A stretch of 64,000 bases of DNA from Solanum dulcamara (taxonomy: Eukaryota > Streptophyta > Magnoliopsida > Solanales > Solanaceae), in the NCBI RefSeq assembly GCF_947179165.1, contig NC_077238.1:82241757-82305756 (forward strand), given 5' to 3'. The translations under genes and the position numbers were made by a program. Position 1 is the first letter of the stretch. Each line of letters opens with the position of its first letter. Under the pieces are notes generated by a model. That model was not told the DNA's origin. It was given only the letters and a program-made list of their open reading frames with translations, and did no database searches. Positions 39,001-51,659 of this stretch are shown here, one piece after another.

Positions 39001-42000
39001 TAATACTGTATTTTACTTGCATGTTTAATTTGTCATTCAAAGGGGAAAAATAAAATTTCAATTTATTGAATGAAATATTTGGCGTTAGTTATCATCAATA
39101 TAAGATGATTGAAGGGGAGCGTTGGCGTAATTGGTAAAATTGTTGTCATGTGACCAAGAGTTCACAGGTTCTAACTGTGGAAACAACTCTTGCAGAAATG
39201 CAAGGTAAGGATGTGTTCGATAGACCCTTGTGGTCTGGCCCTTCCCCATACCCTGTGCATAGAGGGAGCTTAGTGCACCAGGGTGCCCTTATTTTTATAA
39301 GATGATTAAGAGCCTGTTTGGATGGACTTATTTTAAGCAGTTTATAAGTTGAAACTGCTTATAAGTTTTTAAAAAATAAGTTGGTGCAGCCCAACTTATT
39401 TTTTTGACTTATAAGTTGCTTAAAATAAGTCCATCCAAACAAAGCCAATTATTTATTGGGGCTTATTTTAAGCACAAAATGACTTTGAGTTGGCCAGCCA
39501 AACACTCAAAAAAACTGAAAACAACTTATAAGTCAATCCAAACGGGCTCTAATAATGCTCAAGAAAAAGTTATTTTTGAAGATCTGTCCCAGCGTGTCCA
39601 CCTAGAGTTCCATTGTTGTGCCCTGCTAAGGCTTCATCAACCCCCCTCCAACAGGCACTGTTGTCAATCTAGGGCTGACAGAGTTGCTTTGATCTCATTG
39701 CCATCATTTTACTGCTGCTGGTGATTACTATTTTTCTTTAGTATGATCCTTGATCCTGACCTATTCTTTTCCTCGGTAGTGCTAACTCTCCATTATAATG
39801 AAACGGATACCATATCTTGAAGAAGTGTTTGTTTTCGTGTTCCAAGAACCCCTCCCGCAAATATAAGATAGAATACAAGGTATTTTTTCATATTATGTTA
39901 ATGGTGTTTTTTAAGCTTCATTTAAGATGCACGATGTCATCCCATGCTCTCTTTTTTCTTTTTCTGTGGTGGACAGAAGGGAATTTTTTTTGTTAAGCTG
40001 TAAAATAGTATGTCTCATAATTTTCCTCATGCAATGATTAACAAAGTAATAAAGTAAAGGCATTTGATCAAGGGTCAAAAGTGCTTTGTATAATTTAAGA
40101 AATTTGAGTGGAACCCAGATATCAGTCTACACAAATCTATCGTTCCTAAGGTTTTACCTGCAATGCCTCTTCTTCTGAATGCTCTTTTACTTCAATTCCT
40201 TGATTACATTTTTTTTTGTTGCTTATATTCATTGGTTAAAGGTCTTTTTATGTTATTGGCTTCTTAAATGGCTTTCTTACAAAGGTCACGTGCAAATAAA
40301 TTGAGTATCCTGCCTCCTAGATAGAAGTTATGACAGAAAGTCTTAACATTCTTCATTACAATCAAAGTAGCTAAAAGTGGAACATATGGACTGCCGTCGT
40401 TTTGTATATTATAACTTGTTTTAATAAAAACATTATTTTTTTGGGGGGTTTCCGGCGAGTTTTTAAAGCTGTCAAGGGTACTGAATGTGGGGTTTGCAAC
40501 TGTTCGTCTCCTACTAAGATAAATCTTCTTTGATTATTTTTGTAAAGAATTCTATCATTGGTTATTTAGAGCTTCATCTTTCAAGATTTAATCATGATAA
40601 AAAAAATTAAGAAATTGTTTTGGGTTAGATATGTTTTCCTTAAAATGGGGAACTTGGTAAGATGTAGAATCTCATGATTTGAGATTTTCATATTGTAGAG
40701 TTTCAAGTTTTACCGCAAGCTGTTTTTCAGTTGTCTTAGGCCAATAGGGGTTGGTATTTGGTACACCTTTTTGTCCTGCTTTAGAGCATTCTAATATTAA
40801 AACAAGGTACTTTCCCGGATTTTCCAGGCGCTATGCCAGCCTACCGTTATATATTAACATTACTTGGTAAAACTATTATGCAAGGAAAAAGTCCTATTTA
40901 GGTCTCTTTTGGTGTTGAAATTGTACAAGTAATGTATTGTACAATCATTTGCCCTTTACCCTTTTTTTGGTTGTTTGGTGAGTAGGGGTGGTAGGGGTTG
41001 AAGGGAAGAAAACATGATCATTTTATTCAAGCCATCTTACTTCAACTATGTCTAATGGTGTATGGACTTGCTTATTTCAGCAAAGCTGGTCTTTTACCTT
41101 TGGTGGAATATAATGATAAGAAGATATTTGAGGTGAGGCTCAAGGAAATGAAATCTACATTAACAACTCAGCTAGCAGAAGAAGTTGCAATCTCTGAAGT
41201 CATAGAAACTGTGAAGCAACATGTCAAAGATGCCAAATTACCAGATATAGAGGTTGTGCGGATTTTGTGGGATGTCTTGATGGATGCTATTCAATGGTCA
41301 GGAAAGAACCAACAGCAAAATGCTAATTCTGCTCTTCGCCAGGTAATTAAAATTTAAGTCAGTTACAAGCTTTGTAATGTAGTTTTATTTTCTGAAACTT
41401 CAATTTGGTATCTGATTCAGAATTTAAAAAGAACTTGCGAGTGGAACCAACTAACTGTAACATATAAAATATTCTAATTGTAGTTCCAGGAATGAGGAAT
41501 TTTGTAGCTGCTTCCTATATAACCATACACAATGTGTGCATATCTTTCTATGACTGAATGCTGCTTGAAAAATTTAGCCGAGTTTATCCAGTTTCTCCTG
41601 ATTTAGTTACAAAACTTATGTTGTATGGCAATGTGAGCTGATCATGGTCCTCATGCTAGTGGATTTCGATGTAATGTGATAATTCTTGCTTCAAGAATGT
41701 ACTTGTGAAAAAAGGCATTTGTTGTGATTATTGCAAAAAGGTTGCTCTCTTGTTTCTTTTCCCTTCTATTTTATCTATTTTTGCTTTATTCCATATGCTC
41801 GTGCAGATAAGATAATAACTTTTACAAAGTAAGGTGTGATTAAATTTCTGTTCTAACTTTAAGAGTAAGGTGTGATTATTTTTCTTTTTGTGGAATTTGG
41901 TGTCTAATTAATCGTTCATATCACGTGGACTGGAAAGATTCATTAGAAGTGTCAGTGGGCAAAATATGAGATGCAACGTTAAGATCAGCAATAGCTTATT

Positions 42001-43631
42001 ATGGACACTCTACCTGATTAATTATTTATATTCTACATATGAAAATATGACTAGGCATCGACTTTTTGGCAATTTAGTCTTGCTGTCAGCTTCACAAGTG
42101 AACTGAAATTATTGATGTTGAATGCAATAGCTAACATGACAGTATGACACCTTGCAGCAACATTGTCTTGGTTTTAGCTTAGTTTTGTTCACATGTTCAA
42201 TTTCATGGCTTAGTGGATTTAGTAGTCTGTCCTAGTAGATAATGGTTTGTTTTTCTGTTATTTTGGTTACCTATAACCATACATCATTCTGGCATGTAAC
42301 ATCTAACATGTTTATATGCATTTCTGTTTTAGCAATTTGTGTCTTTGTAGTAAAATACAGATGTAGTAGTTTAGTATTGCATGAATAGCATATTTCCCCT
42401 TTGTCTATGGATTATGTTTCAAAATTTTGAAATAATATTGGTAGATTATTTCAAATAAGTGTGTTTGTATAATTGGCCCATCATTTCAACTTCTTAGCCT
42501 GAAATATGGAATTTGAAGTTTGAAAAACAAGTTTTAGGGGTATTCAAGTTTTTGTTGAAGTTTTTCCCTCACAATCTTCAATTGTATTTTTATGTCCAAA
42601 CACAACTTCAACCTCTAAATATGTTTTTCTACAACTTAAGTTCAAATACTATTTGTTTTCAAATTTCAACCAATTCATGTCCAAACACCTACTTTGTCCC
42701 TCATGTGTCTTGGAAAGCAACTTAATCTTTTTAGTTTTAGTTTTCCTCTACTTAGTCTCAACTATTCATGATATAAAGTTTGATCATATACAGAGAACCC
42801 GGACTTTTTTGTCATTGAAGCATAGTTGATTCATTTTGTCATAGAACATTAGATGGTGGTAGAGCTGATCAATTCTTCTTTATGGGTTCTTTTGTAGAGT
42901 TGGGTAGGAGGGTGTTTAATCAATTCAAACTTGTCTAGACCGAATTGTTTATTCTTTGCTTCACAACCGTCGTCTGAGTAGTGAAAGTTGGCCTATATTT
43001 CAAGTATTGGAATACAATTGTCTGACTTGTCTAATGTTTTCTCTGGTGCAGTCTAATTAGTAATTACATCATTTTTGGATGCTTCTGTTGTTTATCTGTT
43101 AAAACTGCTCAGATGGCTTCAGTTGCCAAAGTTTTTGTTACTTCTACATAAACGTTGGTTCTCTTCTTCTTTTTCCTTTTTGTGTAGGTGAAAAAATGGG
43201 CAGAACTGCTGAATACTTTCTGCACCTCTGGAAAGCTTGAATTGGAACTCATGTACAAAGTCCAAGTCCAGTGCTACGAGGATGCTAAACTGATGAAGCT
43301 GTTCCCTGAGATTGTTAGGTCTCTTTATGACCAAGATGTTCTGGCAGAAGATACTATTCTTCACTGGTTCCAGAAAGGAACAAACCTCAAGGGCAGGTAT
43401 GCATTTGACCTTTGACCAAAATAACGGATGAGACTCGCTTGGATATTAGATATTTGAGTCGTGTGGAGGGTAATTGGGATACTATTGACCCTCAAGGGGT
43501 TGGGTGGGGTGTTGATCTTGTCTGTCTTTTCCTAATGGGATTACTGTCTTTAACAATATGGCAGGCAAAACTTTGTCAAGTCGCTGGAGCCCTTTGTGAA
43601 ATGGCTGGAGGAGGCGGAGGAAGAGGAATGA
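36084..43631 (+). CDS. BZW/eIF5-mimic-type protein with C-terminal W2 domain
   Basis: Eight exons join in phase: 36084-36088, 37412-37435, 37546-37651, 37810-37878, 38277-38770, 41081-41342, 43188-43396 and 43565-43631, giving 411 residues, normal for the family. The first coding exon holds only ATGAG; the join gives MSSKEKPTLGGTRIKTRKRN. Then come PLDPAAFADAVVQIYLDNAG, FFEVVFIGGRTQPGT, FITDFFKEYL and a C-terminal W2/MIF4G-like HEAT domain (about 245-405) with ILHWFQKGTN, VKSLEPFVKWLEE and an acidic EEEE tail. That W2 domain with its acidic-aromatic boxes is shared with eIF5 and eIF2B-epsilon. In animals such proteins compete with eIF5 for eIF2 and regulate start-codon choice; the same role here is inferred. 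Intron 5 (38771-41080) carries a SINE and a MITE. Other large introns hold only diverged repeats. Confidence 0.95.
36776..36820. repeat. Poly-C run and (ATGT)n microsatellite in BZW intron 1
   Basis: About 18 consecutive C are followed by 'ttaaata' and a tatgtatg repeat. Length is likely to vary between individuals or by sequencing error. Confidence 0.9.
39111..39295 (+). mobile_element. TS-type SINE with 12-bp target duplication, BZW intron 5
   Basis: A box GTTGGCGTAATTGG and B box CAGGTTCTAACTG lead into 'cagaaatgcaaggtaagg' and 'tagacccttgtggtc', ending 'caccagggtgccctt', the TS SINE layout. The 12-mer tataagatgatt flanks it at 39099-39110 and 39296-39307. Confidence 0.92.
39310..39549. 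mobile_element. 240-bp MITE with TAA target duplication, BZW intron 5
   Basis: The left end GAGCCTGTTTGGATGGACTT and the right end, read in reverse, GAGCCCGTTTGGATTGACTT are inverted repeats. TAA flanks both sides (39307-39309, 39550-39552), as in PIF/Harbinger-type MITEs. The inside is rich in 'cttataagtt' palindromes. The ORF at 39404-39724 partly overlaps it and is not a gene. Confidence 0.8.
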
Positions 43632-44957
43632 ATTTCTCGTGAAGTGGCATCTCCATTTAGCTGACAGTTTCTGAAACTTGTTTTTCCTGGGGAGTAGTAG
43701 CTATATTCCCCTTTTGAGAAGGATTGAAAAGAATAAGAAAGACTTCTGGATATTCTCACAATTTGACAGTTTGTTATGATGCTTCTTTCACGTTTTAAAC
43801 ATAATCTGTATGGGTTTGCTTCCCTTGGATCTTCATCAGTCGTATTTTCATAATTAATTTTACCAGGCTCTGTGAAATAATCATTCTATCATTAATCAAG
43901 CTTTGCATTAGTAAAAAAAAGTTGTTAGTAGGAAGGGGAAGAAAGCGAGCTGATCTGCCAATTTGTTTGCTGATGCATCTCGAATTCATTTGGAAAAAAA
44001 TTACTCCCTTCATGGCTGTTTTGACTAGGCATGGAGTTCTAATTTTTTTGTGTATATTAGTTTATGAATTATTTAGAGTATAACTAACTACGTCTAATTC
44101 CAAATTTTGAGTTTTGGGGTCTCGAAATAAGAATTTAGGATTATCTAACTTTTTCATTGGATTTCAAATTTTGTAGATTCATTTAAATAACAGCTTTTTG
44201 GATCCACATATACTCATTGCCTATACACGATCGACATTATTTTTTGGAATTTCAGGTCTCAAAAAAATTTGAAGAGTATCTAAACTTCTTGTGTATATTA
44301 GTTCATAAATTATCTTAAATGTGATTGACCGGCTCCATATTTTATCGGATTATCGCAACTACGTAATGTTCTTTGGTTATTCTAAGAATTTCTACCATAT
44401 TTTATTTCTTGTTTCCAAAATAAAAAATAAAAAAAAATTTACTTCATATCCGCACTTAATATTCAAATTCGAAAATTGAAATCTTCCCCAGCTCCTTTTA
44501 ATAATTTATGAACACCCAATTACATAATTGAAGCATCTGCAGCAAGATGACCGAGGACAAGAAAATGCATCAAGGAAATTGGGTAGCGTGTACATAGATC
44601 TTACCCTTTCCTCGTAGGGATAAAGACTCTTACCGAAATAAGTCAGACAGAAGAACTTTTCTGAAATAAATGATTGGGGATACATACTCTCTGAAGTTAC
44701 AACTGTTATGTACAAGAAAATTTTAGAAAAATTGAACCAAAGTCTGGCACTGGTCCTCCCTTCATCTAATCCAACAATTCCATAGACCACTCGATCAAAA
44801 TTGAAGTTGATACAACTTACAAAGCCACGGTTTGGATACGTGCAAGAGCAGATTAAAAATGATGATAAAACCGATCGAGGATGCTGGTTGCATACTGATA
44901 TGGACAGGAAAGCCAGCAGTTCCATTAGGCAAGTCCGATAAGCTTTTTATCAAACAT
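43632..44957. other. Spacer between convergent BZW and RecA genes
   Basis: This space should hold both 3' UTRs. One MITE-like end 'ttactcccttcatggctg' lies at about 44000. No gene or RNA recognised. Confidence 0.5.
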
Positions 44958-47900
44958 TCATGCCTCGACTGCAGTCAGGGTATCTTCATCAGTGGTATCA
45001 TTCAACACAACCTCCTCAACAGGGTCTACGTCAGGTCCCTTTTCTTTGTCCCCTTGGTCAATAAGCTTTTCTCTAAGTTTCATCATTAGATCCTCCCTCA
45101 CACTAGTGTTCTCCGATAGGAAATGTTTTACAGCATCTCTACCACGAAAGTTCTGATTGTTGATATTGTAATAACCGCCACCACCTTTTGTAATGAACTT
45201 ATGTTTGACTCCTAAGTCAATAAGTTCAGCTTCGCGGGAAATTCCTTTACCAAATTCAAGCTCAAATTCCGCAGTTCTAAATGGAGGAGCATGCTTGTTC
45301 TTTACAATCTTGACAACAACTTGGCTTCCTATGGTCTGTAAAATAGACACTCCATCAAAAAGACTGCTTGTATAATCAGATTCGGGACAGTTCAACTCCC
45401 TCAGGTTCACTCAACAAAGGGCATTCATGGAACTCGAGACATAGAAATCATAACAAAAGAGTGACTGAGGATAAAGTTATCCTATCACACCAACTCATTT
45501 TGGAAAATAACATACTGCTTTCCTAAACATACTCCAAATCAGAGATCAACAAAGACACATACCTCTTCCCCTTTCTTGACAAACCCAATTCGTTTTATGT
45601 TTAGACGCACAGAAGCATAGAACTTCAAGGCATTACCACCACAAGTAACTTCACTAGGTCCTCCAAATCCCCCAAAAGTTGAAAGCTTTGACCTGACCTG
45701 AACCAGGGTGCAATTAATCAGCGGGGTTCTTTACAATGACTAGATATTTTGCATGTCTCGATCAGAAAGGAAAATACACAAGGAACTAATCAATCCAAAA
45801 CATGCAATTTAATCTCATTGAAGCATCTCTTTGAAACAAAAAAAAGAAAGAAACTTCAAGTCAGCACCAGAAGGAAAGATGAGGGCACGAAGCATGATGT
45901 GAATCTAGGTAGCCAATGACTCTTGCCTGATTTATGAAGATTAAAATGGTCTGTGATAGCGATAGAGAATGACTGAGCTTGCGGAGTGCTTGACTCATCA
46001 GTCTAGCCTGCATCGCCATATGAGCATCCCCCATTTCACCTTCAAGCTCACCTTTTGGGACAAGGGCAGCCACCTGCCATAGAAGTCAATTGTGCACAAA
46101 AGGTTGTTAGATAACTGAGACTATTAATAAAATTGACTCTGAAAGTAACAGAACAAGAAACTTGAACCAACAGTTTCAATCTTCCTTACACTGTCCACGA
46201 CAACAACATCAACCGAACCACTCCTTATTATTGTATCTACCAGACTAAGAGCTTGCTCACCACAATCTGGTTGAGACAAAAGTAAATTTGAAGTATTTAC
46301 TCCAATGGTCTCAGCCAATGCTGGATTAAGAGCATGCTCAGCATCAACAAAACAACAATAACCTACAAAGAAACAAGAAGCAGCACCAGTAATTTCCATG
46401 TGTCAGTTGCAGTAAGCTAAAAATGTACTTTGTGTTTTGACAGGCATTTTTGAGCCTCTCCACAAAGCAAATAAAATGCAGCAGAACCCCTAGAACTCCA
46501 GACAGAATTTTAAAGGGAAAGAGACGACATCATATCTTAAGATAGGTTATTCTTATCTGGTGCTCTCTTGGCTATAGTGTGGTGTATTAATTTAGAGCAT
46601 AAAACCAAAACTTCCCAACATAGATTTATCTTATTACACTAGGTGTAAGATAGAGTATTATTCCGGTCCTCTGTGGTGCTGCTGTAGGTCTCTTCCTTAT
46701 ACCATGTCGACTTATTCCCAGAGAATTTGATAAGTTCTGGTTCATTACCATAAATTTTCAGTTAGATCAGCTTCTCCTCTACTCCTTTCTTTTTTGGTAA
46801 CAAAATCTTATCTTTTGCTTAAAACAACATAGAACCAAGTCACAAATGACAATCAGGGGAAATACGCCCAGAGATTCTGTTCTCGGGTCCTTTTTTCGAT
46901 ATATCCTGGCCCTGATAGATGTTGCCAATGGAAAAGAAAATGATTGATAGTTTTTTCTCTCTTTTCTTTTTTGGGAATGCATGTCGTAAAGTACAAACTA
47001 GACAAACCTCCTTGTTTCTGCGCCTCTGCAATTACATGCAAAGCAAGAGTTGTTTTCCCTGAAGCCTCTGGACCATATATCTCTATTACGCGTCCCTGCA
47101 CAAAAGCAAGACATAAGTTATAATGAAGATAAGGATATAACCTGTCATCCTAACATTGATCAGCAGCTATGTGTTTGTCTTTGTATACATAGATTCACAT
47201 ATCTAGTAAAGTAGTCATCCAGCTGCCTAAAAGTGACAAAAGTTTCTGAATAATAACTTTGATGTAAATACTAATTTTACCACTTTTATTTGCATAACAT
47301 CTGGGAGCCAAGCGATCATCACCACCATTTTTATTCACCATATTCGAAATGCCCAAAGAAAGAGGATATGGTTTTATTCTTTTACCTTCGGAAGTCCCCC
47401 TATCCCAAGGGCAATATCCAAAGAAAAAGAACCAGTAGACACTACAGGAACTTGTTTAGGGGACTCCGTGCGACCAAGCCACATGATGGATCCCTTTCCA
47501 AATGATGTAGTGATCTGATCTAGTGCATGTTTCAAAGCCAAGTCTTTCTTGGACAAATTCTCTTCACCTGAATCGCTGCTATCTGAGTTTGACTTTTTCT
47601 TACCTGAAATTGAATATATGACAAGGAGCAATGAGCATCCAAAGAGGAAAAAGTTTATGTTTATTTAGAACTAAGCCTTGCACAAAATGAAACCTTGTCA
47701 CTTTTTGAACAGGGCAACGACAGAAAATATTCAAAATATATCAGCAAATTATACATCTCTATGGAATTTGAATTCCATATATTGGTGGACAGACACTTAG
47801 CTAGCGTTTGGGCATATAATTTTTATCAGATTTTGAAAGATTTAAAAATTTGTTTGGCCATGAAATTTGATCAGATTTTCTTATCTTCAAATATTTTTAA

Positions 47901-48926
47901 GTTCCCAAAAAACTGGCTCAGACCCATTTTTGGGACTTCAACTCACAAAACTTTTAAAAAAAAAAATCAAGTAAGATGCATGTTCAAACACAACTTCAAA
48001 TTCCAAAAATCACAACTTCAAAAGCTCAAATTTTTAAGTTCCAAGTCTCAACTTCAGATTCCAAAATCAGAACTTCAAAAGCTCAAATTTTCAAGTTTCA
48101 ACTTCAAATCTATGAAAAAACAGTAGCGTGGGAAATGGGAATAGAAGCATCAAAGCCCAACTAGAAGCTTTCAAGTCAGATACTTCAGTTCAAATAAAGT
48201 GTGATATCATCCCTCCCTGGAAGCTCACATCTATTTGCTCCACTAGTGATTCAAACCCACAACTTATGATTAAAGGTGAAGGATGCTTGCCATCCGAGCA
48301 ACCCCTCTTGCCGTAATCTTAACATTTGATCTATTTCTCCTTGTACTCTCAACATTTCTTTCCTCTTTTTTTTTACCCTCCCTGAAAGCTCGCAACTTTT
48401 CGCTCCAAACCCATAACTTATCATTTTCATTGAAGGATGCTTAACATCCGAGCAACCCCTCTTGTCGTAATCTTAACATTTGATTTATTTCATCTTGTAC
48501 TCTCAACATTTCTTTCCTCTTTTTTTTTCACCCCTCCTTAAAAGCTCACACCTTTTTGCTCCGAACCCACAACTTAGCATTTTCGGTGAACGTCACTTAC
48601 CATCCGAGCAAACCAAGAATGGATTTTAATAATATATGAACAGGAAAAAAGTTGCAAAACCAAGTACAAGATAAGTAATTATGAAAAATCTATCAGTAAT
48701 ACATTAACACCAAGTCACAAATTTTTACATACCTCTAGAAGAAAAGTAACATAATTGATCTGATATCCCAAATAAGCTTTTTCTCAAATACTGCAAAAAT
48801 CAAGAAAAAACCCCAAGAATGTTTTTTTATGAATGAAATCATGAAAGTGAACAAAAATGAACTTACGTTTTTGTAGACAGAAGTAGCAACTTCACGGCGA
48901 AGAATAAGCCTCAGCAACATCGCCAT
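44958..48926 (-). CDS. RECA: RecA homolog, organellar (mitochondrial type)
   Basis: Bacterial-type recombinase that forms filaments on single-stranded DNA and repairs organelle genomes. Eight exons join in phase: 48926-48867, 48790-48733, 47603-47386, 47095-47008, 46362-46190, 46073-45927, 45697-45563 and 45335-44958, giving 418 residues. The N-terminus [20 protein letters not shown] is Arg-rich with no acidic start, like a mitochondrial presequence. The core starts at [20 protein letters not shown] and has Walker A GPEASGKT (residues 120-127), [10 protein letters not shown], Walker B VDVVVVDS (192-199), [14 protein letters not shown] and the loop-2 segment [20 protein letters not shown]. The C-terminal part from [11 protein letters not shown] on ends in an acidic tail. 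It is closest to plant RECA2/RECA3 in outline; the long acidic tail favours RECA2, not proven. Intron 6 uses a GC donor. Confidence 0.95.
45925..45927 (-). other. Non-canonical GC splice donor of RecA intron 6
   Basis: The exon ends AATCAG and the intron starts gcaaga. Joining to the acceptor at 45698 restores [15 protein letters not shown], invariant in RecA. Using the next GT would insert two residues (AR) into that motif. Confidence 0.85.
47799..48140. repeat. Degraded MITE-like, 'cttcaaa'-rich sequence in RecA intron 2
   Basis: Begins 'gctagcgtttgggcata' and contains repeats of 'acttcaaaagctcaaattt'. The ORF at 47695-48126 is a chance frame through it. Class not determined. Confidence 0.35.
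48210..48620. repeat. ~155-bp tandem array in RecA intron 2
   Basis: Two and a half units share 'catccgagcaacccctcttg', 'gtactctcaacatttctttc' and 'gctccgaacccacaactta'. The spacing of the 'gagcaa' landmark is 154 and 156 bases. Confidence 0.85.
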
Positions 48927-48961
48927 TATTGAGAAATCAAGAAACAAGCAACTTCTCTTTG

Positions 48962-48970
48962 TTAGGGTTT
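48962..48970 (-). promoter_or_regulatory. Telo-box in RecA 5' leader
   Basis: AAACCCTAA on the minus strand lies about 36 bases upstream of the start codon and is followed by a second similar 'cccctaaaac' run. Telo-boxes are common in leaders and promoters of growth-related plant genes. Confidence 0.5.
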
Positions 48971-49005
48971 TAGGGGTTTTAGAGGGAAAAATAGACACAC
49001 TATCA

Positions 49006-49016
49006 ATTATATATAG
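49006..49016 (-). promoter_or_regulatory. Candidate TATA box of RecA
   Basis: TATATATAATT on the minus strand about 85 bases before the start codon. Motif and spacing only. Confidence 0.45.
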
Positions 49017-49029
49017 GGGACATAGAAAT

Positions 49030-51650
49030 ATGACATGGCACTCTAATATTTCATATTTATTTTTAAAAAATCCTTGAAATATTAAAAACTTTGTGATTAT
49101 TTAATTTTAAGTTTGAGCATAGCAACAAAAGACATACTTGATTTTTTAGAAATAATTGATCGAATCGAACCATTGACAATCCTAACTGACAGTATGGTTG
49201 ACATTCATTCTTCCATATTCAGTTAAATGTATTGGATTTGAGTTTTAAAAATGAAAAGAATTATATTGGGTGCGTCATCCATAGAAATGAATGTCTGAAT
49301 TGATTAGACTCTAATAATTTGGTCATAAATATGTCTTGCAAAGGACGAATTTGAATTAGTAAGATTCGCGAACGCAAAATTAAATAGGCTTTGCAATTAA
49401 TCGGATTATAATGCAATAAAAAAGTTAATGTTTTTAGTTAGTTAAGGAATAAGTAGAAAAATTGATTGTTGTTATTTGCTCCTTTCGATTGTCTTAGGAC
49501 TAGAACTTGTAGAGTTGATAATTTATGATGAATTTCAATCCAATGCATATAAAAAAGAGAAAGCAAAAAAGGAGGTGGACACTAATCGTGCGAGTGGAAT
49601 AATTTTATTAAATTTAGTTAGTTCAAATTGTTGTACGTTTTACAAGACTTTGAACAATAAGAGGCAAAGATGTCAACATTGGATATTATAGAATTGGAAG
49701 AGATTGTTTAGGATAAGTGTTTATATAACAAATCCAAAAAAAAGTGTACTCAAGAAGAGAACTCCTGAAGAGAGTGATTTCACTCATAAAAATGAGGCTC
49801 CGACAAATAAAGTCTTTCTTAATATAAAACATTTAACTTTCAAAAGGAGATTTTACAACACATATTCAAATTAATAAATTCTAAATATCAATATAAGCAC
49901 CGAATAAAAAAAAATCAACCTCATTTTGATTAACAAGTTTTTTATGTTCCTCAATCCTCAGTAGAAAGCAACATAAACATTAGTGCGTTCAAAAGCTACA
50001 TTTTTTTAACTAGAGTTTAAGTTTTATATTGTGTCTATACCTAGATAATTTAAAGAATATCTATAAATAAGTATCTTTAAATTTTGAAATTTAAAATCTT
50101 GAAAAAGAAAGATATCTTATGATTTACAATAATAAAAATAACATGATAATATAAAAATAATTTACATTGATATTGTACTCTTTAAAATAATATTTTTAAC
50201 TTAGAAATGGATACATAAGGTACTATATAATTATCAAATCACATTGCTCCAACCTTATTGAATTTTTGTATGTCATTTTGGACAAGTTGTGGGATGTGCC
50301 TTTACATGTAGATAGCATGAGTCATGTGGTTGGAAATATATGAAACTAAACATAATACTATTTTTTTGAAAAGAGTTTAAATTTAATATTTTTACTATCA
50401 AATATTCATATTCAAAATTTACTATATTAGTTGGCGCACAAAACTTCTCTTCAAGAGATTTTCAATTTTAATGGCTCGAATACGAAATGTCTTGTTAGGA
50501 GCAAAAAACTTCAAATCATTGATCATATACATCTAGCTGATATTTTCTTATTTTCCCATGTCCAATTACTCCAATCTATTTTTCATTTTCAATAATTTAG
50601 AATTTTATAAAAAAACATTTATATTAATAGATTTTTTGTATATACAATATAATTTTTGATGAGGTGATGATCTACCGACTCATTATATATAGCTATGACC
50701 CTATCCCAATCAAAGGCGATACCATAATTAAAGATTAAATCCGAAATTGCTAGTCGAAGATCCTCCACCTCTCCTCAATAATTTTTGGTGGTCCCATCTA
50801 GATGGTGTGTGGTTTTATATTTCTTTTTCTTTCCTTTATTATTTTTATTTTTAAAACTAAAAATGTCACCATCTCTATTTGGAAACAAGTGGTTCTATTT
50901 TAATGAAATGTCACCATCTCTACTACCAAATGAATCATAGATATTTTGTGTTCTCTCATTTTATTGATGGCTATAATATAAGATATTGTTATATTATATA
51001 AATACTAATATGAAAACTGTTTTTTTAAAAAATTAATTGTTATAAAAAAAAATCTGACCTCCTACGAACTAAAATGTCTTTATCAAAGATATAATCAAAT
51101 AACTATTGCAATTTGTAAGGCTGGCAAAAGCCTTTTTAAAATCATTTTACTTTGTTTAGAAGTTTGACTATTTTCATTTATTTTTGAAATATTTTAATTG
51201 AAAATATATGTTGTCATGATCAATAATCTCCACAAAATTAATAAATAATGAGTTGTGTTTCTGCCTAATATTTTGTTTAAAAAAAGAGATAACACCTCTA
51301 ATTAGTAATGTTAACAAGAGTTATCATCTATATGATCAGGAAAAAAAAGAAATAATTCATTGTTCCTTAGGTAGGTTGAAAACATCGGTAGTCCTTAAAT
51401 TTATAGTAAAAATTTATTCAGTGAGTTATGATTTGTTTTGATTAATTAAGCATTTAAACATGTTATTAGCCATTTTAGGCTAAGATTTTAGTGAAGATTT
51501 TGGTCGCGCGTTCTTAAGCGTTCATTACGTAAATAAATTAATCACTTATTATTTATCATCTTTATTAATTATACTCATTAGCCTTAATAAATCGTAAAAT
51601 CTACTATATTTTTCAGTTAACCTGAATAGATATACAATTAAAGCGATAAC
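49030..51650. other. Gene-free AT-rich spacer between divergent RecA and PP2C genes
   Basis: No coding frame, RNA gene or recognisable mobile element was seen. Short ORFs such as 49476-49691 and 51253-51441 have no family resemblance. Confidence 0.5.
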
Positions 51651-51659
51651 AAATTTTAT

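Noticed and set aside
39111..39200. A possible tRNA gene, because of good A and B boxes
   Set aside because: It cannot fold into a full cloverleaf with a CCA-accepting stem and it continues into a SINE body with target duplications.
39404..39724. 106-residue ORF in BZW intron 5
   Set aside because: Its first half is the inside of a MITE and no family was recognised.
45900..45926. A downstream GT donor for RecA exon 6 instead of the GC donor
   Set aside because: It has a poor context and would put two extra residues into an invariant motif.
47695..48126. 143-residue ORF in RecA intron 2
   Set aside because: Repetitive Lys/Gln/Phe composition from an AT-rich repeat; opposite to the gene and inside an intron.
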